In this document: positions 1 through 5,311 of the stretch, piece by piece
Layout of the letters: every line of letters starts with the position of its first letter
How positions within the stretch are numbered: the stretch's first letter is position 1
Source of the DNA: an uncultured Clostridia bacterium
Lineage (GTDB): Bacteria; Bacillota; Clostridia; Oscillospirales; Ruminococcaceae
Direction of reading: 5' to 3'
NCBI GenBank assembly: GCA_937901465.1
Contig: CALGTU010000006.1
Coordinates: 1-9,235 of the forward strand
Length of the DNA: 9,235 bases
Notes under the pieces: generated by a model
Seen by the model: only the letters and a program-made list of their open reading frames with translations
Databases searched by the model: none
What the model was told of the DNA's origin: nothing
Translations under genes and position numbers: made by a program

Positions 1-1
1 C

Positions 2-280
2 GAGAATATCTTTGAAAACAGATATCAGCATGTTCCCGCACTTACAAAAATGGGAGCCGATATAAAAGTCGAGGGAAAGGTTGCTGTTGTAGAGGGGGTA
101 AAATCTCTTTCGGGAGCGAATGTCTATGCAACCGATCTGAGAGGCGGTGCGGCACTTGTTGTTGCAGCGCTTGGAGCTGAAGGCAGAACAGTAATAGGAA
201 ATATCCATCATATCGACAGAGGATATGAAAATATAGAAAAATCATTTTCTCTTTTAGGAGGGAAAATATCAAGGAAGTGA
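2..280 (+). CDS. murA: UDP-N-acetylglucosamine 1-carboxyvinyltransferase, C-terminal fragment
   Basis: This is the last 92 codons of MurA; the gene is cut by the left edge of the window and ends at TGA 278-280. MurA makes the first committed step of peptidoglycan synthesis in the cytoplasm, moving enolpyruvate from phosphoenolpyruvate to UDP-GlcNAc. The fragment carries the family's C-terminal signature: an FENRYQHVPAL segment (residues 4-14 of the fragment), ATDLRGG (43-49) and HIDRGYE (70-76). By family knowledge TDLR matches E. coli Asp369/Arg371 and DRGY matches Arg397, all active-site positions, and all are intact here. The catalytic Cys loop lies outside the window. The end (GGKISRK) is normal for the family. 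Only 7 bp separate its stop from divIB/ftsQ, so the two are probably cotranscribed. MurA1 versus MurA2 type cannot be decided from this part. Confidence 0.95.
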   Translation, partial: ENIFENRYQHVPALTKMGADIKVEGKVAVVEGVKSLSGANVYATDLRGGAALVVAALGAEGRTVIGNIHHIDRGYENIEKSFSLLGGKISRK

Positions 281-287
281 AAAAAGT

Positions 288-1262
288 ATGCGTGATAATA
301 CAAGAAATGCAAATAATTCGAATAATAACGGAAATGTCCGTAAAAAAAGACGCAGAAGAAAGCAGAATCTTTCTTTGTATTATGCCGCAATATTTTTTCT
401 TGTAATAACAGTAGGAATTATCCTTTCCCTTACAGTTTTCTTCAATATAAAAGAAGTAACCGTAACAGGAAACAGTATATATACAGATAACGACATTATT
501 CTTTCAAGCGGAATAAAAACGGGAGATAATCTTGTAAGACTCAGTTCTTCAAAAACCGAAAAGAAAATAATTTCTTCACTCCCTTATATTGATACAGCAA
601 CAATAACCAAAAGATTTCCCGATAAGGTAGAAATAGAGGTTACTCCTTCAAAAGAATTTGCCAATATAAAATATGAATCGGGTTATCTTCTTATAAGCGA
701 CAGCGGAAAGATTCTCGCTTATTCTGTAGCACCAAAACCGGAATATCCTGTAATTATCGGATGCGAAAATGAGAATTTTGACCCCGGAAAGCTTGTGACA
801 ATAGCAGATGAAGAAAATGAAAAGGCATTCTATTCCCTTATAGAAACAATGATTTCAGAGGGAGTTACAGAAAAAATAACCGAAATAGATATTTCTGACC
901 GCTACAATATAAGCATAGTTTATGACGACAGAATAAGAGTAGAACTCGGAAGTCTTAACGACCTTGCATATAAACTTAAATTTTCGTATATGCTTGTGAA
1001 TGAGAAAATAAGCATAAATAAAAAAGGAACTCTTTATATGAAGGGGAATAATTCCAACGAAGCTTCATTTGTTGAAGATGTTCCCGAAACAACTCCACAC
1101 GTAACAACTCCACCCGAAGAAACTTCAGAAGGCGGAGAGGATAGTGTTCCAGAAGAAACAAGCGTTCCTGAGGAAACAACTGTTCCCGAAGAAACCACAC
1201 CTGAAACCACAACCGCAGCAACAGAACCGCTTCCTCCAGTCGGTATAGTTCCATCGGTATAA
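288..1262 (+). CDS. ftsQ: Cell division protein DivIB/FtsQ with an extended Thr/Pro/Glu tail
   Basis: This is a bitopic membrane protein of 324 residues. DivIB/FtsQ acts at the septum in the FtsQLB/DivIB-DivIC-FtsL complex that controls septal peptidoglycan synthesis. Order of parts: an Asn/Arg-rich, basic cytoplasmic N-terminus (1-27, with a KKRRRRK patch at 19-25); one membrane helix (about 30-52); a POTRA domain (about 52-120, from FNIKEVTVTGN to KVEIEVTP); then the beta domain (about 121-253). Residues 264-318 form a low-complexity tail rich in Thr, Pro and Glu, including three VPEET units (287-304); this should lie outside the membrane. Many family members are near 260 residues, so the tail is extra. 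The start ATG is preceded by AAGGAAG at 271-277, inside the end of murA. A strong terminator follows at 1267. No sorting motif is visible in the tail. Confidence 0.9.
   Translation: MRDNTRNANNSNNNGNVRKKRRRRKQNLSLYYAAIFFLVITVGIILSLTVFFNIKEVTVTGNSIYTDNDIILSSGIKTGDNLVRLSSSKTEKKIISSLPYIDTATITKRFPDKVEIEVTPSKEFANIKYESGYLLISDSGKILAYSVAPKPEYPVIIGCENENFDPGKLVTIADEENEKAFYSLIETMISEGVTEKITEIDISDRYNISIVYDDRIRVELGSLNDLAYKLKFSYMLVNEKISINKKGTLYMKGNNSNEASFVEDVPETTPHVTTPPEETSEGGEDSVPEETSVPEETTVPEETTPETTTAATEPLPPVGIVPSV
1146..1199 (+). repeat. Three imperfect 18-bp tandem repeats in the ftsQ 3' end
   Basis: Units lie at 1146-1163, 1164-1181 and 1182-1199, each in frame and coding V-P-E-E-T-(S/T). They differ mainly at third codon positions, so the protein repeat is better kept than the DNA. 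That argues for an older duplication under selection for the peptide rather than a recent slippage event. Confidence 0.8.
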
Positions 1263-1266
1263 CGGA

Positions 1267-1310
1267 AAAAAGTCCTTTGAAAAGCGATTTTCAGGGGGCT
1301 TTTTGTTCTT
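1267..1310 (+). terminator. Rho-independent terminator after ftsQ
   Basis: A 17-bp stem pairs 1267-1283 with 1288-1304, with three T-G wobbles, closed by a GCGA (GNRA-type) tetraloop at 1284-1287. The right arm ends in a T run (1300-1304) followed by GTTCTT. It should end murA-ftsQ transcription and insulate ftsZ. The A-rich left arm means it may also work in the opposite direction. Confidence 0.88.
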
Positions 1311-1333
1311 TCAAACTTTTTTTGAAAAAGTCC

Positions 1334-1362
1334 TTGCAATAAAATTCAAAGTGTGTTATTAT
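1334..1362 (+). promoter_or_regulatory. ftsZ promoter, housekeeping type with extended -10
   Basis: The -35 TTGCAA is at 1334-1339, followed by a 17-bp spacer and -10 TATTAT at 1357-1362. TG at 1354-1355 gives an extended -10 (TGnTATTAT). Transcription would start near 1369, giving a leader of about 45 nt. The -35 overlaps the second copy of an 11-bp repeat (AAAAAGTCCTT). Confidence 0.75.
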
Positions 1363-1414
1363 AAAGTATAAATGTAGATATATTCTGCAAAAGTTTTAGC
1401 AGGAGGAAAGAATA

Positions 1415-2488
1415 ATGGCGATTTTTTCTATTGATAATGAAACAGAGCCTGTCGTAAATATAAAGGTTGTCGGTGTCGGCGGCGGTGGCGGTAACGCCCT
1501 TAACTGCATGGTATCGACAGGTATAAAAGATATTGAATACATATCAGTGAATACTGATGCTATGGCACTCAGAAGCTCAAAGGCTACAGCTAAAATCCAG
1601 ATAGGAACAAAGCTCACAAAGGGTAGAGGTGCAGGAAATAAGCCTGAAGTAGGCGAACGTTCAGCACAGGAAAACCGTGAGGAAATAGCTGCTGCTCTCA
1701 AGGGTGCAAATATGGTTTTCATCACAGCAGGTATGGGTGGCGGAACAGGAACAGGTGCTGCTCCCGTTGTTGCTGAAATTGCAAAAGAAATGGAAATTCT
1801 TACTGTTGCTGTTGTAACAAAGCCTTTCCTTTTCGAAAGAGAACAGAAAATGAAACAGGCTGAAGCCGGTATTGAAGAGCTTAAAAAGCATGTTGACTCA
1901 CTTATCGTTATCCCTAACGAAAAGCTTCTTCTCGGAAACGAAAAGCCTCTTACAATGAAAGAAAGCTTCGCACTTGCCGATGATATCCTTAAAACAGGTG
2001 TAAAGAGTATTTCTGACCTTATAACAGAAAACGGATTCATCAACCTTGACTTTGCTGACGTTTCTTCAATCATGAAGGATGCCGGCTATGCTCATATGGC
2101 AATCGGTCATGGTGCAGGTAAGGATAAGGCTTCAGAAGCTGCAAATGCAGTTATTTCAAGCCCCCTTCTTGAAACATCAATCAGTGGTGCTACAAGAGTT
2201 CTTGTAAATATCGTTATGTCTGAAGACGTTCTTTCATCAGATGTTGATACAGCAACAAAACTCATCACAGATGCAGCTGCAGATGGCGCAGAAGTTATCT
2301 TCGGTGCTTCATTCAAGGAAGAATTCCATGATGAAATGTTCATAACAGTAGTAGCAGCAGGATTTGACGCTCCCGATGTTATCAAGATTGATAACCCTCT
2401 TCTCAATTCAGCTGGGGGAGTTTCAACTGCTGACCTCACACACACAGACGAAATGTTTGATATCTTCAAGATACTTGATAACAAATAA
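1415..2488 (+). CDS. ftsZ: Cell division GTPase FtsZ
   Basis: FtsZ polymerises in a GTP-dependent way into the ring that recruits the divisome at midcell. Length is 357 residues. Visible motifs: the glycine-rich nucleotide loop GVGGGGGN (20-27), NTDAM (46-50), the tubulin signature GGGTGTG (108-114), and the T7 synergy loop NLDFADV (210-216) whose Asp212 activates GTP hydrolysis in the next subunit. The globular core ends near 318. A short linker leads to a C-terminal peptide FDIFKILDNK (348-357), which lines up with the canonical D-I-P-x-F-L anchor peptide but has Phe in place of Pro and no basic terminal tail. The start is fixed by AGGAGG at 1401-1406, 8 nt before ATG. The gene has its own promoter and terminators on both sides, so it is monocistronic. 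No ftsA lies next to it. Confidence 0.97.
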   Translation: MAIFSIDNETEPVVNIKVVGVGGGGGNALNCMVSTGIKDIEYISVNTDAMALRSSKATAKIQIGTKLTKGRGAGNKPEVGERSAQENREEIAAALKGANMVFITAGMGGGTGTGAAPVVAEIAKEMEILTVAVVTKPFLFEREQKMKQAEAGIEELKKHVDSLIVIPNEKLLLGNEKPLTMKESFALADDILKTGVKSISDLITENGFINLDFADVSSIMKDAGYAHMAIGHGAGKDKASEAANAVISSPLLETSISGATRVLVNIVMSEDVLSSDVDTATKLITDAAADGAEVIFGASFKEEFHDEMFITVVAAGFDAPDVIKIDNPLLNSAGGVSTADLTHTDEMFDIFKILDNK

Positions 2489-2512
2489 GTATTTATTGCA
2501 CAAGTTGCATAA

Positions 2513-2543
2513 AAACGAGCGTGGATTTTCTCCACGCTCGTTT
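2513..2543 (+). terminator. Terminator after ftsZ
   Basis: A perfect stem pairs 2513-2525 with 2531-2543 (core CGAGCGTGGA / TCCACGCTCG) around a TTTTC loop. The T run after it is short (TTTGCACT), so the stem is strong but the release tract is modest. It sits 24 bp after the ftsZ stop. Confidence 0.8.
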
Positions 2544-2553
2544 GCACTCTCAC

Positions 2554-2582
2554 TTGAAATGTGAAAAATAATGTGATATAAT
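2554..2582 (+). promoter_or_regulatory. divIVA promoter, near-consensus with extended -10
   Basis: The -35 TTGAAA is at 2554-2559, followed by a 17-bp spacer and a perfect -10 TATAAT at 2577-2582. TG at 2574-2575 extends the -10. This is one of the strongest-looking promoters in the window and fits the highly biased codon use of the gene it drives. Start of transcription would be near 2589. Confidence 0.8.
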
Positions 2583-2589
2583 CATTGTG

Positions 2590-2668
2590 TAACAGTATAG
2601 CCATAAGGTTATAATATTTTGTTTAAAAATGCTGATTTGCACTTTTAACTAACATTCTATATATTTTC
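2590..2668 (+). promoter_or_regulatory. Structured 5' leader of divIVA
   Basis: The leader of about 90 nt holds two hairpins. The first pairs TATAGCC (2596-2602) with GGTTATA (2607-2613) around ATAA, with one G-T wobble. The second pairs 2623-2632 with 2639-2648 (nine of ten pairs) around a six-base loop. Neither hides the ribosome binding site AGGAGG at 2669-2674. The likeliest role is mRNA stability; no known riboswitch is recognised. Confidence 0.4.
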
Positions 2669-2680
2669 AGGAGGTATATT

Positions 2681-3532
2681 ATGGAAAATTCCGGTTTCTT
2701 AAAAACGGTAAACTTTGGTGGATTCGATAAGAAGGACGTACTCGCATACGTTGACAGTCTTAACACCAAAATCTATTCTCTTGAAGCAGAACTTCAGGAA
2801 GCAAAGGCAAATGGTTCAGGCAATAACAATGGTGAACTTGATGCTCTTCTCGCAAAGGAAAGAGCAGCAGCAAGCGAATTCAAGGCTAAGGTAGATACAC
2901 TCAACCTCACAATCCAGAGCAATGAAGAAGTAATCAAGGCTAAGGATGAAGAAATCGCAAAGCTCAAGGCTGAAATTGATGAACTCAATGATAAGCTCGC
3001 TAACGCTCCTAAGGATAACTTTGAAGCAAGCGCAGCAGATATTTCAAACGTATTTATCGAAGCTCAGAAGTCTGCAAACGCAGTAGTTGCACAGGCTAGA
3101 GAAAACGCTAAGAAGATGGAAGCTGACTCAAAGGCTCTCGCAGAAGAAGTTATCAACGATGCTAACACAAAGGCTGCAAGAATTATCTATGATGCAGAAC
3201 GTGAAAGCGAAGGCGTTAAGGCTATTGCTAATCAGACAAAGGCTCAGGTTAAGGGCGATATCGATCGTCTTCTTGAAAACTTCAATAACCTCAATGCAAC
3301 AATCGCTAACTTCACAAAGGAAAGCACAACAGCTATCGAAACAGCAAAGGCTACTATCGACGATGCTCAGAAGAACATCGCAGCAGGCACATTCACTTCA
3401 GCAGTAAAGTCATATTCATCAGTTCCCAAGGAAGCTCCCGCGAAGGAACCTCCAAAGAAGGCTTCAGTAAACCTTGGCGATCTCGGTGATCTTCTCAACG
3501 CAGTTGAAGCTGAGGCTAAAAAGGAAGGCTAA
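2681..3532 (+). CDS. DivIVA-like coiled-coil cell-pole/septum protein
   Basis: The product has 283 residues. The N-terminal segment (FLKTVNFGGFDKKDVLAYVD, 6-25) fits the short DivIVA lipid-binding domain with its GF-D-x-x-D-V pattern, and is followed by a coiled coil (about 26-108), an Asn/Gly break at 44-51, a long Ala/Glu/Lys-rich helix (about 112-235), and a Pro/Lys linker (249-260) leading to a short amphipathic end. DivIVA proteins bind negatively curved membrane at septa and poles and recruit division or pole factors. Position after ftsZ supports this. The start is set by AGGAGG 2669-2674, 6 nt before ATG. Lysine is mostly AAG and leucine often CTC, unlike the AAA-rich neighbours, which suggests high expression. 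The middle helix also resembles generic ATP-synthase-b-like coiled coils, so the family call rests on the N-terminus and context. Confidence 0.75.
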   Translation: MENSGFLKTVNFGGFDKKDVLAYVDSLNTKIYSLEAELQEAKANGSGNNNGELDALLAKERAAASEFKAKVDTLNLTIQSNEEVIKAKDEEIAKLKAEIDELNDKLANAPKDNFEASAADISNVFIEAQKSANAVVAQARENAKKMEADSKALAEEVINDANTKAARIIYDAERESEGVKAIANQTKAQVKGDIDRLLENFNNLNATIANFTKESTTAIETAKATIDDAQKNIAAGTFTSAVKSYSSVPKEAPAKEPPKKASVNLGDLGDLLNAVEAEAKKEG

Positions 3533-3535
3533 TTG

Positions 3536-4087
3536 ATGTCAACCTATAAACTTACGGTTTCACAGCTTCCGCAGTATGCCGAAAAGCTCATAGTAGGAGA
3601 TAAAGTTCTTCTCAGCGGTGAAATTTTTACTGCTAGAGATGCGGCACATAAGCGTTTCTTCTCTCTTATTGAAGAAAATAATCCTCTTCCTGTTGAGATT
3701 AAGAATTCTGTTGTTTATTACGCGGGTCCTACTCCTGCCCCTGAGGGAAGGACGATAGGCTCTTGTGGACCGACAACATCAGGCAGAATGGATAGGTTTG
3801 CACCCAAACTTCTTGATATGGGCCTTATCGCTATGATAGGAAAAGGCGAACGTTCGAAAGAAGTGTGCGATGCCGTTGTCAGAAATAAAGCAGTTTATTT
3901 CTGTGCTATAGGCGGTGCAGGTGCGCTTGCGGCGGATTGTATAAAATCATGCGATGTTATCGCTTTTGATGACCTTGGATGTGAATCTGTAAAAAAACTG
4001 ACAATATGCGATTTTCCGCTTGTTGTCGCTAATGATTGCCACGGGGGAGATATATTTTCCGAGGGCAGAAAGAAATATTGCGAATAA
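3536..4087 (+). CDS. Class I fumarate hydratase, beta subunit (Fe-S hydro-lyase C-terminal domain)
   Basis: This is the beta (C-terminal) part of the two-subunit class I fumarase/tartrate dehydratase family, which interconverts fumarate and malate, or dehydrates tartrate. Family motifs are clear: a LLSGEIFTARDAAHKR block (25-40), YYAGPTPAPEGRTIGSCGPT (61-80), SGRMD, IGKGERSKEV (101-110), and AIGGAGALAADCIK (124-137). At 183 residues it is full length for a stand-alone beta subunit. The Fe-S ligands lie in the alpha subunit, which is not in this window, so activity needs a partner encoded elsewhere. I prefer ATG 3536 over TTG 3533 because AAGGAAGG (in 3520-3528) stands 7 nt before it; that site lies inside the end of divIVA, so translation is probably coupled. 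Substrate (fumarate or tartrate) cannot be settled from the beta subunit. Confidence 0.88.
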   Translation: MSTYKLTVSQLPQYAEKLIVGDKVLLSGEIFTARDAAHKRFFSLIEENNPLPVEIKNSVVYYAGPTPAPEGRTIGSCGPTTSGRMDRFAPKLLDMGLIAMIGKGERSKEVCDAVVRNKAVYFCAIGGAGALAADCIKSCDVIAFDDLGCESVKKLTICDFPLVVANDCHGGDIFSEGRKKYCE

Positions 4088-4094
4088 TTTTTTG

Positions 4095-4126
4095 ATACAG
4101 CCTTTGCAATATTGCATTGGCTGTAT
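4095..4126 (+). terminator. Probable terminator after the fumarase gene
   Basis: ATACAGCC (4095-4102) pairs with GGCTGTAT (4119-4126). Between them TGCAAT/ATTGCA extends the stem after a T-T internal loop. The tail TTTATC is a weak T tract, so termination may be partial. It lies 7 bp after the stop codon. Confidence 0.6.
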
Positions 4127-4142
4127 TTATCTATTATATTGT

Positions 4143-4207
4143 TTTGGTGTAATTGGATATATTTGGTGTGCGTTTTTTGTCCAAAATAGAAATTATTTTT
4201 AATAATT
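4143..4207 (+). promoter_or_regulatory. AT-rich control region upstream of the sigma gene
   Basis: TTTGGTGT occurs twice in direct orientation (4143-4150 and 4162-4169), 19 bp apart start to start. TTTGTCCAAAA at 4176-4186 differs by one base from the Spo0A-box core TGTCGAA. AATTATT (4191-4197) and AATAATT (4201-4207) form a perfect inverted repeat just before the -35, which may act as an UP-type element or operator. Binding partners are not known from sequence. Confidence 0.35.
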
Positions 4208-4208
4208 C

Positions 4209-4237
4209 TTGACAAATTTATGTACAACTGATAAGAT
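4209..4237 (+). promoter_or_regulatory. Promoter of the SigH-like sigma gene
   Basis: Consensus -35 TTGACA is at 4209-4214, with a 17-bp spacer, and -10 TAAGAT at 4232-4237. TG at 4229-4230 makes it an extended -10. Predicted start is near 4244, giving a short leader with AAGGGG at 4270-4275. Confidence 0.75.
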
Positions 4238-4281
4238 AAAGAATGTGAAGATATGTTTTCAGTATCATTAAGGGGTGTATT

Positions 4282-4854
4282 ATGCAGCGTAATTCCGTAG
4301 AAGGAGATAGATTTTCATCAATGACGGATGAACAGCTTGTCGCCCTTTGTCACGAGGGAGAGGATTTAATCCCTGTCATAGTTTCAAGATATGCTTATGC
4401 AGTAAAAGCAAAAGCGTCTGCTATGCGTGTTGATTTTTCAGAACGTGAAGATATGATGCAGGAAGGCTTTTTAGGGCTTATAAGCGCAGTGAGAGCCTTT
4501 AATCCCGAAAGAAACGTTTCTTTTTCTACCTATGCCAACAGATGTATTTTCAATAAAATGATATCTGCTTTGCCTAAAAAAGAAACCGAAATTTTCGATG
4601 AACAATCCGATTCTGAACCCGATAATAACACTCCCGAAAGTATTTTTTTTTCAAAGCTTCTTTCAGAAGAGGTTTCAAGGATAATGAATGAAAATTTTTC
4701 CGATAAAGAAAGAAAAGTTTTTAAGTTGTTCCTTAAGGGCAAATCATATGAAAGTATAGCTAAAACTATGGGGGTATCTCCAAAAGCTGTTGATAACGCA
4801 CTTCAGAGAGTAAGAAAAAAACTCCGTCTTGCATTTCATAGCGAAAATTTATAG
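4282..4854 (+). CDS. Sigma-70 family RNA polymerase sigma factor, SigH-like
   Basis: This alternative sigma factor has 190 residues. Region 2 spans about 15-97: MTDEQLVALCHEGED, then EREDMMQEGFLGLISAVRAFNPE (54-76) for core binding, and FSTYANRCIFNKM (81-93) for -10 recognition. An acidic linker (101-120) joins it to region 4 (about 137-182), whose helix-turn-helix reads YESIAKTMGVSPKAVDNALQRVRKKL (156-181). There is no region 1.1 or full region 3, as in the Spo0H/SigH group, which it resembles in the DEQLV and D-x-x-QEG-x-x-GL-x-A-x-R-x-F patterns. It is shorter than B. subtilis SigH (about 218) and is not in the usual rlmB-sigH-rpmG setting, so orthology is unproven and no symbol is given. 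The start follows AAGGGG 6 nt upstream; Met14 is a less likely start. It has its own promoter and a UUCG terminator. Confidence 0.88.
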   Translation: MQRNSVEGDRFSSMTDEQLVALCHEGEDLIPVIVSRYAYAVKAKASAMRVDFSEREDMMQEGFLGLISAVRAFNPERNVSFSTYANRCIFNKMISALPKKETEIFDEQSDSEPDNNTPESIFFSKLLSEEVSRIMNENFSDKERKVFKLFLKGKSYESIAKTMGVSPKAVDNALQRVRKKLRLAFHSENL

Positions 4855-4858
4855 AAAT

Positions 4859-4880
4859 AAACAGCTTCGGCTGTTTTATA
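4859..4880 (+). terminator. Short UUCG-loop terminator after the sigma gene
   Basis: AAACAGC (4859-4865) pairs with GCTGTTT (4870-4876) around the stable TTCG tetraloop, followed by TATA. The stem has 7 bp and the T run is short, so some readthrough into the tRNA-like element and zinc-ribbon gene is plausible. It begins 4 bp after the stop codon. Confidence 0.7.
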
Positions 4881-4881
4881 T

Positions 4882-4954
4882 GGCCTAATAGCTTAATTGC
4901 AGAGCGTTGTTGTTTTTTTACATCAAAGGTGTCGGTGCAAGTCCGTCTGAGGCA
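4882..4954 (+). ncRNA. tRNA-like element, probably a degenerate or pseudo-tRNA
   Basis: The stretch folds as a 73-nt cloverleaf. D arm: GCTT (4891-4894) pairs with GAGC (4902-4905), preceded by the invariant TA of tRNA positions 8-9 and followed by the usual one-base gap. Anticodon arm: TTGTT (4907-4911) pairs with ATCAA (4922-4926) with one T-T mismatch. The variable loop is AGGT. T arm: GTCGG (4931-4935) pairs with CCGTC (4943-4947), one T-T mismatch, around the 7-base loop TGCAAGT. The acceptor strands 4882-4888 and 4948-4954 make five of seven pairs; T4881-A4954 with a bulged G improves this. The anticodon loop is abnormal: ten bases with seven consecutive T, so no anticodon can be assigned. 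CCA is not encoded. It may be a decayed tRNA or a tRNA mimic in the zinc-ribbon leader. No promoter of its own is evident. Confidence 0.5.
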
Positions 4955-4981
4955 AAAAATATTTTAAGTGAGGGAAACACT

Positions 4982-5260
4982 ATGTACGAAGACAAGACAC
5001 TTGTATGCAAAGAATGCGGCGCTGAATTTGTGTTCACAGCTGGCGAACAGGAATTCTATGCTGAAAAAGGCTTTGTAAACGAACCCCAGAGATGTAAAGC
5101 TTGCCGTGATGCAAGAAAGAACGCTGCTAAGGGCGAAAGAGAAATGTTCACAGCAACATGTGCTGCTTGCGGCGCTGAAGCTAAGGTTCCTTTCAAGCCC
5201 CGTGAAGACAGACCTGTATACTGCAGCGAATGTTTTGCTAAGCAGAAAGAACAGGGCTAA
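4982..5260 (+). CDS. Small protein with two zinc ribbons (eight cysteines)
   Basis: The product has 92 residues and two four-cysteine zinc sites. The first uses Cys9/Cys12 and Cys38/Cys41 and resembles the zf-trcl type of probable zinc ribbon (KECGAEF...EKGF.NEP.RCKACR). The second uses Cys60/Cys63 and Cys81/Cys84, with exactly 17 residues between the pairs, and PREDRPVYCSECF matches the CxxC-x17-CxxC domain. Function is unknown; such proteins are soluble and are presumed to bind nucleic acid or protein. The ATG at 4982 is chosen because GAGGG (4970-4974) lies 7 nt upstream and the zinc ribbon begins at once; an upstream in-frame TTG at 4907 would put coding sequence through the tRNA-like element. 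A strong terminator follows. Codons are AAG-rich compared with rqcH, hinting at good expression. Confidence 0.85.
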   Translation: MYEDKTLVCKECGAEFVFTAGEQEFYAEKGFVNEPQRCKACRDARKNAAKGEREMFTATCAACGAEAKVPFKPREDRPVYCSECFAKQKEQG

Positions 5261-5276
5261 TTTCTGAAAATTACAG

Positions 5277-5309
5277 TATCCCGTATCATATGATGCGGGA
5301 TATTTTTTT
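5277..5309 (+). terminator. Strong terminator after the zinc-ribbon gene
   Basis: TATCCCGTATC (5277-5287) pairs with GATGCGGGATA (5292-5302), one wobble, around an ATAT loop, followed by seven T (5303-5309). This is a textbook intrinsic terminator and separates the zinc-ribbon gene from the DUF1858 gene. Confidence 0.92.
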
Positions 5310-5311
5310 GC

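Noticed and set aside
1294..1335. Anti-terminator pairing between the ftsQ terminator arm and the second AAAAAGTCCTT copy
   Set aside because: The second copy lies downstream of the termination point, so it would not yet be transcribed when the decision is made.
1034..1339. Reverse-strand ORF opposite the ftsQ tail and terminator
   Set aside because: It is the mirror of the Thr/Pro/Glu repeats (Val/Ser/Gly-rich translation), crosses the terminator, and has no ribosome site. The same applies to the other reverse-strand ORFs opposite ftsZ, divIVA, trmK and rqcH.
2610..2615. Second TATAAT in the divIVA leader as an extra promoter
   Set aside because: No acceptable -35 at 16-18 bp; the best TTGTGT gives a 19-bp spacer, and the sequence is part of a leader hairpin.
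3087..3407. Alternative-frame + strand ORF inside divIVA
   Set aside because: It is a frame shadow of the Ala/Glu/Lys-rich coiled coil, with no ribosome site and no recognisable domain.
4925..4955. Cobalamin-riboswitch-like GGTGCAAGTCC
   Set aside because: The surrounding cobalamin riboswitch core is missing, and the segment is explained as the T arm of the tRNA-like fold.
4907..4981. Upstream TTG start extending the zinc-ribbon protein by 25 residues
   Set aside because: It would start inside the anticodon arm of the tRNA-like element without a Shine-Dalgarno, whereas ATG 4982 has GAGGG 7 nt upstream and begins right before the first zinc ribbon.
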